Origin: JBDSTW01 sp039914705
GTDB lineage: Bacteria > Pseudomonadota > Gammaproteobacteria > SURF-13
Reading direction: 5' to 3'
NCBI GenBank assembly: GCA_039914705.1
Contig: JBDSOT010000156.1
Location: 1-22,771, forward strand
DNA: 22,771 nucleotides
Shown here: piece after piece, positions 15,285-22,771 of the stretch
Numbering within the stretch: the stretch's first letter is position 1
Layout: every line of letters starts with the position of its first letter
Program-made: the position numbers and the translations under genes
The notes under the pieces: generated by a model
Told to the model about the DNA's origin: nothing
The model's input: only the letters and a program-made list of their open reading frames with translations
Databases searched by the model: none

Positions 15285-17768
15285 TTAAAATAGCTGTTCG
15301 GGAACCCCGGTGCCGACAGGGCTGTTAGCCCCGGGCGGGGGCATATCGCTTTCCCCTCCGGATTGATCGGCATCAAGTTGTGGAACGGTACCGCTGACTA
15401 ACTGGCCAGAGTCGGGATCCATGTTTTCGGTCAGTATTCCGGATGGCGGTGCGAGCAGCTTTTCCGGTAGATCCTTTAACGCCACCTCCATGAAGCGCAT
15501 CCACATGGGCAGCGCGGCATGCCCACCCGTTTCCAGATTGCCGAGGGGATTGTGTTTGTCAAAACCCACCCAGGAGACAGCCACGATATCGCTGTTAAAA
15601 CCGGCAAACCAGGCATCGCGCTGTTCATTGGTAGTCCCCGTCTTGCCGGCCAGGTCGTTGCGGTTGAGCGCCATGGCGCGGCGCGCCGTTCCCTTGCGGA
15701 TTACATCGCGCATCATTGAGGTCATCAGATAGGCATTCTGCGCGGTGATAACGCGTTGCGCGGATTTACCAGCGCTGATGGCAGCAGCCGCGACTACGCT
15801 GCCGGTGGACTCACTGGCAATTGCTTCATCGGCAATTGGCTCATCCGCCACCCCCTCTTCATTGCGAATATCAGCCTGTAATTGTTCTTCGGCGGTGAGG
15901 GCGGTGGGCGCATTCGCAGTCAGGGTTTCCAACACGGGCGGTTCAGCCTGCATCAACACTCCATCGGGACCCTCGATGCGCTCGATAAAATAAGGTTCGA
16001 TCCGGTAGCCACCGTTAGCAAACACCAGATAGCCCTGGGCCAGTTCCATGGGCGTGCTGACACTGCTGCCGAGCGCCAGCGAAAGACCTCTGGGCAGGCG
16101 CGCGCGCGGAAATCCGAAGCGCGTAATGTAGTTGATGGCGTATTTAATGCCGATGGCGCGCAGCACACGAATCGATACCAGGTTGCGCGAGTGCGCCAAG
16201 GCATTGCGCAGGGTAGTTGGCCCGTTGAACTTGCGCCCGTAGTTCTCGGGGCGCCAGGCATCACCAAAATTGGCATTTTCCACCACGATGGGCGCGTCGT
16301 TAATCACACTCGCCGGGGTAAAACCGCGATCCAGGGCCGCCGAATATAGAAAGGGCTTAAAGCTCGACCCGGGTTGGCGGTCTGCCTGGGTTACGCGATT
16401 GAAGCTACTTTCATAAAAATAAAATCCGCCAACCAGCGAGGTGACCGCCCCCGTGTTCGGTGTCAGCGATACCATTGCGCCTTGTACGGTCGGCACCTGG
16501 GCAAGCTGCCACTGCCCCTCGGGGAGCGGCAACAGGCCGACGATGTCGCCGACCGCGAGGATATCCCCCGCCGTCTTCGGCACCGGGCCACGCTTGTTTT
16601 CATCTATATATGTCCGCGCCCAGGACAGGCCCGCCCAGGGCACCTCGACCAGTCCAACGCTGGGGCTGTAGAGACGCGCGCTTTGCTCCTCCACCTTAAT
16701 CACCAGGGCCGGCAAGATGTTGCCGGTTACGGACGCCCCGGCCAGCAATTTATTCCACTGGGTCGGCCCGGCGGAGACGGGCACCTCTACATGGCGTACC
16801 GGTTTACGATAACCGTGACGCATATCGTATTCAATCAGGGCGACGCGCAGTGCTGCGTTTGCAGTGTGCTGTAGTTGCGCGTCCACCGTAGTGACCACGC
16901 GGTAGCCGCCTGTGTAGGCCTCCTCGCCATAACGCCGCACCATTTCGCTACGCACCATCTCGGCCACATAAGGTGCCTCCACCTCGATCTGCAAGCTGTG
17001 GCGGCGCGCAGTTTCGGGGCTGGCCAGCGCAGCTTTATAGGCTGCGTCGTCCAGATACTCAAGGTCATTCATACGTTCAAGAACGTAATTGCGACGCTGC
17101 GTGGCGCGCACCAGGTTTACGACCGGATTGAATCTGGAAGGGGCCTTGGGTAAACCTGCGAGCATGGCCATCTGCGCAACGGTCAACTTGTCGAGCGTGA
17201 CGCCGTAATAGAGTTGCGCGGCGGCGGCAACCCCATAGGCACGATTGCCCAGATAAATTTTATTAAGGTAAAGCTCGAGGATGCTATTTTTGTCCAGTTC
17301 GCTCTCTATTTTAAGTGCGAGCAGGATTTCCTTGAGTTTGCGCGAATAGGTTTTCTCGCTATTCAGGAAAAAATTGCGCGCCACCTGCATGGTGATGGTG
17401 CTACCACCCTGCCGCTTCTCGCCCGTGGTAAGCAGGTGCAGCGAGGCACGCATCAGGCCCTGATAGTCCACACCGGGATGTGTATAGAAGCGATCATCCT
17501 CGGCTGCCAGCACCGCCTGTATTAGCTGCTTGGGCACCTCGGATATCTTGACCGGGATACGCCGCATCTCGCCGAATTCGCCAATCAATTGATCGGAGCG
17601 GCTGTACACGCGCAGCGGCACCTGCAAACGTACCTCCCGCAAACTATCAATCGAGGGAAGTTGCGGGGCGAGAATTATATAAGCCGCGCCAAGAATAATT
17701 ATCCCCAGAGAAAATATTCCAAATGCACCGGCCAATATGAAGCTGAAGAATTTATAGAGTGGGTGCAT
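15285..17768 (-). CDS. mrcA: Penicillin-binding protein 1A (bifunctional peptidoglycan synthase)
   Basis: Class A PBP that polymerises and cross-links peptidoglycan in the periplasm, anchored by an N-terminal helix (about 9-33). The glycosyltransferase domain has EDDRFYTHPGVD (E90 as probable catalytic base), GGSTITMQVARN, RKLKEILLALKIE, ILELYLNKIYLG and RRNYVLERM. An OB-type insert (about 310-425) follows. The transpeptidase domain has the SxxK motif S468-S-F-K471, SRN (527-529) and KTGTT (709-713). Between SRN and KTG lies an acidic low-complexity linker (about 620-665). The 827-residue length is typical. The ATG at 17768 is the only fitting start; its ribosome-binding site is weak. The gene is divergent from pilM, an arrangement conserved in Pseudomonas (ponA-pilM). 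Confidence 0.97.
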   Translation of the reverse strand: MHPLYKFFSFILAGAFGIFSLGIIILGAAYIILAPQLPSIDSLREVRLQVPLRVYSRSDQLIGEFGEMRRIPVKISEVPKQLIQAVLAAEDDRFYTHPGVDYQGLMRASLHLLTTGEKRQGGSTITMQVARNFFLNSEKTYSRKLKEILLALKIESELDKNSILELYLNKIYLGNRAYGVAAAAQLYYGVTLDKLTVAQMAMLAGLPKAPSRFNPVVNLVRATQRRNYVLERMNDLEYLDDAAYKAALASPETARRHSLQIEVEAPYVAEMVRSEMVRRYGEEAYTGGYRVVTTVDAQLQHTANAALRVALIEYDMRHGYRKPVRHVEVPVSAGPTQWNKLLAGASVTGNILPALVIKVEEQSARLYSPSVGLVEVPWAGLSWARTYIDENKRGPVPKTAGDILAVGDIVGLLPLPEGQWQLAQVPTVQGAMVSLTPNTGAVTSLVGGFYFYESSFNRVTQADRQPGSSFKPFLYSAALDRGFTPASVINDAPIVVENANFGDAWRPENYGRKFNGPTTLRNALAHSRNLVSIRVLRAIGIKYAINYITRFGFPRARLPRGLSLALGSSVSTPMELAQGYLVFANGGYRIEPYFIERIEGPDGVLMQAEPPVLETLTANAPTALTAEEQLQADIRNEEGVADEPIADEAIASESTGSVVAAAAISAGKSAQRVITAQNAYLMTSMMRDVIRKGTARRAMALNRNDLAGKTGTTNEQRDAWFAGFNSDIVAVSWVGFDKHNPLGNLETGGHAALPMWMRFMEVALKDLPEKLLAPPSGILTENMDPDSGQLVSGTVPQLDADQSGGESDMPPPGANSPVGTGVPEQLF

Positions 17769-17879
17769 GGCCTGATCAATGCATGTAAGTAAGCCATATT
17801 AACAAACGCGGGGGAATATAAAACTCCCTTGACGCGGCTAATAATGAGGTTGCTTTTCCAATATATTACGCTAAAGTGG

Positions 17880-17912
17880 CTAGCATTTAACAAACTAATT
17901 TATGTATGCTAG
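17880..17912. repeat. Inverted repeat between mrcA and pilM
   Basis: CTAGCAT (17880-17886) and ATGCTAG (17906-17912) are perfect 7-bp inverted arms with 19 bp between them and centres 26 bp apart. In the 175-bp divergent mrcA/pilM region this could be a two-half-site operator. No promoter with good -35 and -10 elements could be assigned on either strand; the best for pilM is TTGCTT (17850-17855) with TAAAGT (17872-17877). Confidence 0.35.
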
Positions 17913-17918
17913 ATAACA

Positions 17919-17934
17919 CTTTGGTATACCAAAG
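17919..17934. promoter_or_regulatory. 16-bp palindrome overlapping the pilM ribosome-binding site
   Basis: CTTTGGTATACCAAAG is a perfect palindrome ending inside the pilM Shine-Dalgarno (AAAGGA, 17931-17936). As DNA it is a plausible operator. As RNA it can fold into a 6-bp stem with a UAUA loop that pairs part of the Shine-Dalgarno. Confidence 0.45.
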
Positions 17935-17943
17935 GAAAAAACA

Positions 17944-19023
17944 GTGGGATTTTTCAAAAAAGAAGTCGCTTCAATGCTCGGCCTGGATATTAGTTCGACA
18001 GCCGTAAAGCTGCTGGAACTGAGCCACAAAGGGGGGCGTTATCGCATTGAGTGTTACGCCATCGAGCCGCTCGCGGCCGGTGCCGTGGTCGAAAAGAAAA
18101 TTGCCAATGCGGAAGCGGTCGGCGAGGCCATTAAAAATGCAATCAAGCGCTCGCGTACACGCGCCAAGCATGCCGCCGTCGCAGTCGCGGGTTCTTCGGT
18201 AATCACCAAGCTCATCAACCTGCCCACTGTCATGAGCGACGATGAAATGGCCAGCCAGATCGAACTGGACGCCCATCAATATATCCCCTATCCGCTTGAA
18301 GAGGTGCATCTCGACTTCCAGGTTATCGGCCCTACTGAACGCGACCCTGCGCTTATGGACGTGTTGCTGGCGGCATCGCGCAGTGAGAACGTCGACATGC
18401 GCGTGGCTGCGCTGGAATTGGGTGGACTCACCGCCGCTGTCGTGGATGTCGAGGCCTACGCCACGGAGACCGCGCTCAGCCTGATTACCCAGAATATGCC
18501 GGGCCAGGGAATTGGCATGAGACTTGCCATCTTCGACGTGGGGGCAACCATGACCAGCTTTAATGTCATTGACGAACACAAAGTCATCTACACACGCGAG
18601 CAAACCTTTGGCGGCAAGCAATTGACTGACGAGATTCAACGCCGCTATGAGCTGTCCCCTGAAGATGCCGCCATCGGCAAGGAGCAGGGCGGTTTGCCAC
18701 CGGATTATGAGGCAGAGGTGCTGGAACCTTTCAAGGAAACCATGGCCCAACAGATTACCCGTTCCCTGCAATTCTTCTTCAGTTCCAGCCCGTACCACAG
18801 TGTTGATCATATCCTGCTGGCCGGCGGATGCGCCCTGATTCCGGGAATTGCCGACTTAATAAGCTCCAAGACCGACACGCCGACCACCATCGCAAATCCG
18901 TTTGCCGGCATGACCGTAGCCTCACGCGTAAATGCTCAGTCGGCGAGCCGGGATGCGCCCGCGCTGCTGATCGCCTGCGGACTCGCCATGCGCAGCTTTG
19001 ATGCTGCATCGAGCCGCGCATGA
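17944..19023 (+). CDS. pilM: Type IV pilus assembly protein PilM
   Basis: Cytoplasmic actin-like ATPase-fold protein that binds the N-terminus of PilN and links the alignment subcomplex to the pilus motor. The 359 residues begin GFFKKEVASMLGLDISSTAVKLLEL (phosphate-1 motif) and include IFDVGATMTSFNVI (phosphate-2) and LLAGGCALIPGIADLI (adenosine region). The GTG at 17944 has AGGA seven bases upstream and matches the family start. Its TGA overlaps the pilN ATG by four bases, so the two are translationally coupled. It is the first gene of pilMNOPQ. A long antisense frame (17971-18810 minus) over it is a codon-bias shadow. Confidence 0.97.
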   Translation: MGFFKKEVASMLGLDISSTAVKLLELSHKGGRYRIECYAIEPLAAGAVVEKKIANAEAVGEAIKNAIKRSRTRAKHAAVAVAGSSVITKLINLPTVMSDDEMASQIELDAHQYIPYPLEEVHLDFQVIGPTERDPALMDVLLAASRSENVDMRVAALELGGLTAAVVDVEAYATETALSLITQNMPGQGIGMRLAIFDVGATMTSFNVIDEHKVIYTREQTFGGKQLTDEIQRRYELSPEDAAIGKEQGGLPPDYEAEVLEPFKETMAQQITRSLQFFFSSSPYHSVDHILLAGGCALIPGIADLISSKTDTPTTIANPFAGMTVASRVNAQSASRDAPALLIACGLAMRSFDAASSRA

Positions 19024-19625
19024 CACGCATTAACCTACTCCCTTGGCGCCAGGCCCGGCGCAAGGAACAGGAGAGACAATTCACCTTTATCGCCGCAGGC
19101 ACGGTGGCACTAATGATTGGCCTGGTGTTTTACGTGCACATCCATTTCAGCGGTCTGATTGACAACCAAAATGGCAGAAACGATTTCCTGACCGCGCAGA
19201 TTGCCATCCTCGACAAGCAGATCGGCGAGATCAACAACCTGTCCGCCGAAAAGGCGCGCCTGCTCGCGCGCATGACTATTATTCAGGAGTTGCAAACCAG
19301 CCGGCCGATCAGCGTGCATCTGTTCGATGAACTGGTAAACGCCCTGCCTGAAGGCTCTTATTACACGATTGTGAAGCAGCAAGGCACTGCACTGACGCTG
19401 GAAGGCATGGCGCAGTCCAACGCCCGGGTCTCGACATTAATGCGCAATATCGAGTCCTCGCCGTGGCTGGAAAATCCGGTGCTGGATCTGATTGAATCGA
19501 AAGATGCTGACAAGGAAAGCGGGGCACGTTACGTGCTGCGCGTGAATCAAAAGGCACAGAGCGAGCCTGGTACACTCACCACGCCCGCAAAACCTGCCGC
19601 TCCAGCACAGCAGGCGGCCCAATGA
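19020..19625 (+). CDS. pilN: Type IV pilus assembly protein PilN
   Basis: Bitopic inner-membrane protein of the alignment subcomplex. It starts MTRINLLPWRQARRKEQERQ; the INLLPWR motif (4-10) is the cytoplasmic tail that docks into PilM. One transmembrane helix spans about 21-41, then comes a periplasmic coiled coil (about 50-95) and a ferredoxin-like domain that pairs with PilO. The C-terminus is an Ala/Pro/Gln-rich tail after about residue 180. The 201-residue length is within the usual range. It overlaps pilM by ATGA at the 5' end and pilO by ATGA at the 3' end. Confidence 0.96.
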   Translation: MTRINLLPWRQARRKEQERQFTFIAAGTVALMIGLVFYVHIHFSGLIDNQNGRNDFLTAQIAILDKQIGEINNLSAEKARLLARMTIIQELQTSRPISVHLFDELVNALPEGSYYTIVKQQGTALTLEGMAQSNARVSTLMRNIESSPWLENPVLDLIESKDADKESGARYVLRVNQKAQSEPGTLTTPAKPAAPAQQAAQ

Positions 19626-20245
19626 ATTTCTCCGACATCAACGATCTCGATTTCAAAAATATCGGCGGTTGGCCGAAGCCGGCCAAGATCGGCCTGGTTG
19701 TTATCCTGTCCATTGCAATACTCGGCGCGGGCTACTGGTTCGACACTCAACATCAGCTAACGGAACTCAAGGCGGCTGAGGCAAAAGAGCAGGAATTAAA
19801 ACTCTCATTCGAGTCCAAGCAGGCCAAGGCCGTCAACCTCGAGGGCTACACGGCACAATTGCAGGAAATGAAAAAGACCTTTGGTGCCATGCTTCGGCAA
19901 TTGCCCAGCAAGGCGGAGGTGGCGGATTTACTGGTCGACATCTCGCAGACCGGCCTGGCCAGTGGCCTGGAATTTGAGCTGTTCAGTCCCAAGACGGAGG
20001 TTCCGAAGGACTTTTATGCAGAGCTGCCCATCAGCATCCGCGTTACCGGTGGCTATCACCAATTAGGGACGTTTGTCAGTGGTGTCGCCGCGCTGCCGCG
20101 TATCGTCACCCTGCATGACGCCTCGATCATCCATCCGGACAAGAGCGACAAACTTGTTATGGAAATCACCGCCAAGACCTATCGCTATCTCGATGAGCTG
20201 ATTCCCACCGCGCCAGCAGAAGCCGCCAAGGAAGCCCCCAAGTGA
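19622..20245 (+). CDS. pilO: Type IV pilus assembly protein PilO
   Basis: Bitopic inner-membrane partner of PilN; the heterodimer bridges the cytoplasmic motor to PilP and the secretin. The 207 residues comprise a cytoplasmic N-terminus (MNFSDINDLDFKNIGGWPKP), one transmembrane helix (about 22-39), a coiled coil (about 43-85) and a ferredoxin-like periplasmic domain (about 90-190) with the conserved LASGLEFELFSP and PISIRVTGGYHQLGTFVSGVA stretches. A basic, Ala-rich tail ends the protein. The start overlaps the pilN stop, and the stop overlaps the pilP GTG start (GTGA), continuing the coupled chain. Confidence 0.96.
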   Translation: MNFSDINDLDFKNIGGWPKPAKIGLVVILSIAILGAGYWFDTQHQLTELKAAEAKEQELKLSFESKQAKAVNLEGYTAQLQEMKKTFGAMLRQLPSKAEVADLLVDISQTGLASGLEFELFSPKTEVPKDFYAELPISIRVTGGYHQLGTFVSGVAALPRIVTLHDASIIHPDKSDKLVMEITAKTYRYLDELIPTAPAEAAKEAPK

Positions 20246-20775
20246 TAAATTTATTGGCACGGCGTTATACGATTATTGGCAGCCTGCTGATTTGCCTTCC
20301 TCTGGCGGGTTGTGGCGGCGATAACTTAGACGACCTGCGAACTTATACTCAAGAAGTGAAAGCTCGCCCTAAGGGCGTTATTGAGCCACTCCCGCAAATT
20401 CGCACGCAAGAGACCTATGCCTACTCCGGCAAGGATCTGCGTGATCCGTTTTCGCCTCCGCCGCAGGAAGCCCCGCCGCCTACGGTGGATAAACTGACCC
20501 CCGATATCAACCGGCAGAAAGAACTGCTCGAAGAATACCCGCTGGATAGCCTGAAAATGGTGGGTACCGTTAAAAATAACAATGAAACATGGTCACTGGT
20601 GCGGGCCCCCGACGGGATTATTTACCGCGTCAGACCGAATAATTACATGGGCAAAAATTACGGCAAGATTACCAGCATTTCAGAAGAAAGCATTGAATTA
20701 GTCGAGACCATCGAGGATGGACAAGGGGGGTGGATGGAACGCCCGGCCTCATTGGTTTTAAGTGAAAATAAATAA
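20242..20775 (+). CDS. pilP: Type IV pilus assembly lipoprotein PilP
   Basis: Inner-membrane-anchored periplasmic lipoprotein that links PilNO to the PilQ secretin N-domains. The 177 residues have a lipoprotein signal peptide ending in the lipobox LAGC (C24 to be acylated), followed by a flexible region with RDPFSPPPQEAPPP and the C-terminal beta-sandwich (about 95-177: YPLDSLKMVGTV ... WSLVRAPDGIIYRVRPNNYMG). The GTG start overlaps the pilO stop by four bases. The residue after the acylated cysteine is glycine, not aspartate; lipoprotein sorting must be inferred from the family. Confidence 0.96.
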   Translation: MINLLARRYTIIGSLLICLPLAGCGGDNLDDLRTYTQEVKARPKGVIEPLPQIRTQETYAYSGKDLRDPFSPPPQEAPPPTVDKLTPDINRQKELLEEYPLDSLKMVGTVKNNNETWSLVRAPDGIIYRVRPNNYMGKNYGKITSISEESIELVETIEDGQGGWMERPASLVLSENK

Positions 20776-20784
20776 GGGGAAAAC
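20776..20784 (+). promoter_or_regulatory. pilQ ribosome-binding region, candidate small-RNA target
   Basis: GGGGAAAAC directly follows the pilP stop and holds the pilQ Shine-Dalgarno. It is the exact nine-base complement of GTTTTCCCC (3787-3779, minus) in the C-rich hairpin of the predicted small RNA. Pairing would cover the site where the ribosome loads. Confidence 0.45.
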
Positions 20785-20787
20785 AAG

Positions 20788-22771
20788 ATGATCCTGACCA
20801 TTACCAGTGCGGGCAAATTTATCCAGGACGTTTTTGCACGAGGCTACCGGAGATTACAGCGATCCGCTGACAACCTGCTTACCTTCATCGCATGCGCCGC
20901 CGTCATCCTGGCCTTGCTGCCGCAGACCAGCACAGCCGCCGACGTTGCGCCAGAAACCAGCAGCACCCCCGGCATCACCCTGACAGAAGTCAGCGCATCT
21001 TCGCTGCCCGGCAATCGCGTACAGGTAAAGCTGGCCATGAGCGGTGCGCCCGTCAAGCCATTAAGTTTCACCATTGATAACCCGGCACGCATCGCGCTCG
21101 ACTTCCCCAACACCCGTGTCAGCCTGCCCAAGAATACCCAGAACGTGGGCTTAGGCATGGTGACCAGCGTCAACGCGGTAGAGGCCAAGGGCCGCACCCG
21201 CGTGGTACTCAACCTTGTGCAACTGGTGCCTTATGAAACACGCATCGAAGGCAATAATGTTTACCTCACACTGAACAGCGCAGCCGGCTCCGGCGCGACA
21301 ACCATCGCAGCCAACGATGCGGATTCAAGCTCAGCGGGTACGATGCGCGCAGTCGCCCAAACCTCCGGCGATGCCCTGGGTAACATCGACTTCCGGCGCG
21401 GTGAGAAAGGCGAAGGCCGCGTCGTCGTCTCACTTTCCAACCCCTCTGCCAGCGTAGACATTCGCGAGGAAGGCGGCCAAATTCTCGTCGATTTCGCCAA
21501 CACCACACTGCCCGAAAGATTGGAGCGGCGTCTTGACGTAGCCGATTTTGCCACGCCGGTGCGAACCGTTGAAACCTCTACGCAAGGCAAAAATGTGCAC
21601 ATGGTTATCACCGCTGCCGGCGAGTATGAGCAACTGGCTTATCAATCGGGCAATGTATTTACCATCGAGGTCAAACCTCTCACCAAGCAGGAGCTGGAAC
21701 TGGCCAAAAAGGCCAAGCTTGCCTACAGCGGCGAAAAGCTGTCGCTTAATTTTCAGGACATCGAGGTGCGCTCGGTGTTGCAGCTCATCGCCGATTTTAC
21801 CGGACTCAACATCGTCACCAGCGACTCGGTGCAGGGCAATCTCACGCTGCGTCTGAAGGATGTGCCGTGGGACCAGGCGCTGGACATTATCCTGCAAAGC
21901 AAAGGTCTGACCATGCGCCAGACCGGCAACGTGCTTCAAATCGCCCCCACTGAAGAGGTGGCGGCGCGCGAAAAAATTGAACTGGAATCCCAGAAGCAGG
22001 TAGCGGAACTTGCTCCGCTGCGCTCTGAAATGGTTCGCATCAATTATGCTAAGGCCAGTGACCTTGCCACACTGTTAAAGGCCAAGGAAAACTCACTGCT
22101 ATCCGCACGCGGCAATGTCACCATTGATGATCGCACCAATACCCTGCTGATTCAGGACACCATCGAAAAACTGGCCGAGATCCGGCAGTTGATTACCGTG
22201 CTGGACGTCGCGCAACGCCAGGTGCAAATCGAATCTCGCATCGTAGTTGCCAATAATGATTTCAGCAAAAACATCGGCGTCCGCTTTGGCGTTAACAATG
22301 TCGATGACACTAAAAATGGCATCACCAGCATCGGCGGCTCTGCGCGAGCCAACGATGGCATTATCAACGACGCCGTGACTAACCTCGGCACCACCGGCAG
22401 CCCATTCCCGGTCGGCGTGCCGTTATTAGCCGACCGTTTGAATGTCAACCTGCCGGTTGCTTCGGGCAATGCCGGCCGGATTGCCCTTGGCATTCTTAGC
22501 TCCGGGTTCTTGCTGGATCTGGAATTATCCGCCCTGCAGGCTGAGGGCCGCGGTGAAGTGATCTCCAATCCACGGGTGATCACCTCCAATCAAAAAGAGG
22601 CCTTGATCGAACAGGGCACCGAAATACCGTACCTTGAAGCAAGCTCCAGTGGCGCGGCCACCGTGTCCTTCAAGAAGGCTGTGTTAAGCCTTAAGGTCAC
22701 ACCGCAAATTACCCCGGACGACCGCATCATTATGGATTTGACAGTGACTCAGGATACCGTCGGCCAGACTA
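20788..22771 (+). CDS. pilQ: Type IV pilus secretin PilQ, 3'-truncated by window
   Basis: Outer-membrane secretin through which the pilus passes. The visible 661 residues show a signal peptide with an unusually long n-region (about 28 residues, hydrophobic core 29-44, cleavage near 50), two AMIN domains that bind peptidoglycan (about 63-163 and 198-296), the STN/N0 domain (318-370, NFQDIEVRSVLQLIADFTGLNIV), an N1 secretin_N domain (about 414-475), and the start of the secretin core (about 478 onward, GEVISNPRVITSNQKEALIEQG ... VSLKV-like strands). The barrel's end lies beyond the window. The ATG at 20788 has AAGGGGA seven bases upstream, 12 bp after pilP. An in-frame later start would remove part of the signal peptide. 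Confidence 0.96.
   Translation, partial: MILTITSAGKFIQDVFARGYRRLQRSADNLLTFIACAAVILALLPQTSTAADVAPETSSTPGITLTEVSASSLPGNRVQVKLAMSGAPVKPLSFTIDNPARIALDFPNTRVSLPKNTQNVGLGMVTSVNAVEAKGRTRVVLNLVQLVPYETRIEGNNVYLTLNSAAGSGATTIAANDADSSSAGTMRAVAQTSGDALGNIDFRRGEKGEGRVVVSLSNPSASVDIREEGGQILVDFANTTLPERLERRLDVADFATPVRTVETSTQGKNVHMVITAAGEYEQLAYQSGNVFTIEVKPLTKQELELAKKAKLAYSGEKLSLNFQDIEVRSVLQLIADFTGLNIVTSDSVQGNLTLRLKDVPWDQALDIILQSKGLTMRQTGNVLQIAPTEEVAAREKIELESQKQVAELAPLRSEMVRINYAKASDLATLLKAKENSLLSARGNVTIDDRTNTLLIQDTIEKLAEIRQLITVLDVAQRQVQIESRIVVANNDFSKNIGVRFGVNNVDDTKNGITSIGGSARANDGIINDAVTNLGTTGSPFPVGVPLLADRLNVNLPVASGNAGRIALGILSSGFLLDLELSALQAEGRGEVISNPRVITSNQKEALIEQGTEIPYLEASSSGAATVSFKKAVLSLKVTPQITPDDRIIMDLTVTQDTVGQT

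Noticed and set aside
15260..15376. N-terminal extension of the nucleotidyltransferase-like gene into mrcA
   Set aside because: These codons overlap the mrcA 3' end in another frame and read as low-quality shadow sequence.
15840..15910. Acidic low-complexity insertion in PBP1A as a possible frameshift or foreign insert
   Set aside because: The reading frame is intact, SRN and KTG motifs flank it correctly, and variable linkers there are common in PBP1A proteins.
17971..18810. 279-residue minus-strand open frame inside pilM
   Set aside because: It is fully antisense to a well-matched pilM, has no family motif, and is a typical consequence of GC-rich codon use.
1..22771. Mobile elements, CRISPR arrays, tRNA or rRNA genes, phage or defence genes
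   Set aside because: No transposase, direct-repeat array, tRNA-like fold or defence family was recognised; nearly all of the sequence is core housekeeping genes.

Overview
This is a chromosomal core-genome segment from a gammaproteobacterium with moderately high GC. Evidence for the group: convergent polA and engB with a small-RNA locus between them, a DUF2782 gene next to thrB, the priA-argS-SPOR gene order, and mrcA (PBP1A) divergent from pilMNOPQ. The order recalls Pseudomonas/Xanthomonas-type and sulfur-oxidiser-type genomes. I cannot name a genus. Cytochrome c maturation is by System II (ResB/CcsA), which points away from enterics. I see no mobile element, CRISPR array, tRNA or rRNA.

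Layout. 1-2926 (minus): resB then ccsA, the haem-delivery/ligation pair of System II; ccsA runs off the left edge. 3062-3694 (plus): engB, a ribosome-assembly GTPase. 3697-3853 (minus): a predicted small RNA with C-rich hairpin loops and two tandem intrinsic terminators, in the slot that holds Spot 42 in E. coli and its analogues elsewhere. 4007-6745 (minus): polA, whose 3'-5' exonuclease domain has lost most catalytic residues. 6782-8966 (plus): a LOG-family nucleotide hydrolase-like gene, a DUF2782 exported protein and thrB. 8980-14232 (minus): priA, argS, a SPOR-domain membrane protein and an isolated skp/ompH. 14233-14641: a gene-free 409 bp AT-rich stretch with four exact TTATNCACA DnaA boxes. 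14642-17768 (minus): mrcA and an uncharacterised nucleotidyltransferase-like gene. 17944-22771 (plus): the pilMNOPQ operon for type IV pilus alignment and outer-membrane secretin; pilQ runs off the right edge.

How it works together. Most genes are housekeeping: replication and restart (polA, priA), translation (argS, engB), envelope growth (mrcA, SPOR protein, skp), threonine synthesis (thrB), cytochrome c assembly and type IV pili. The most notable non-coding elements are the small-RNA locus and the DnaA-box cluster. One C-rich loop of the RNA is complementary over nine bases to the pilQ ribosome-binding region in the same window, which gives a specific, testable regulatory hypothesis.
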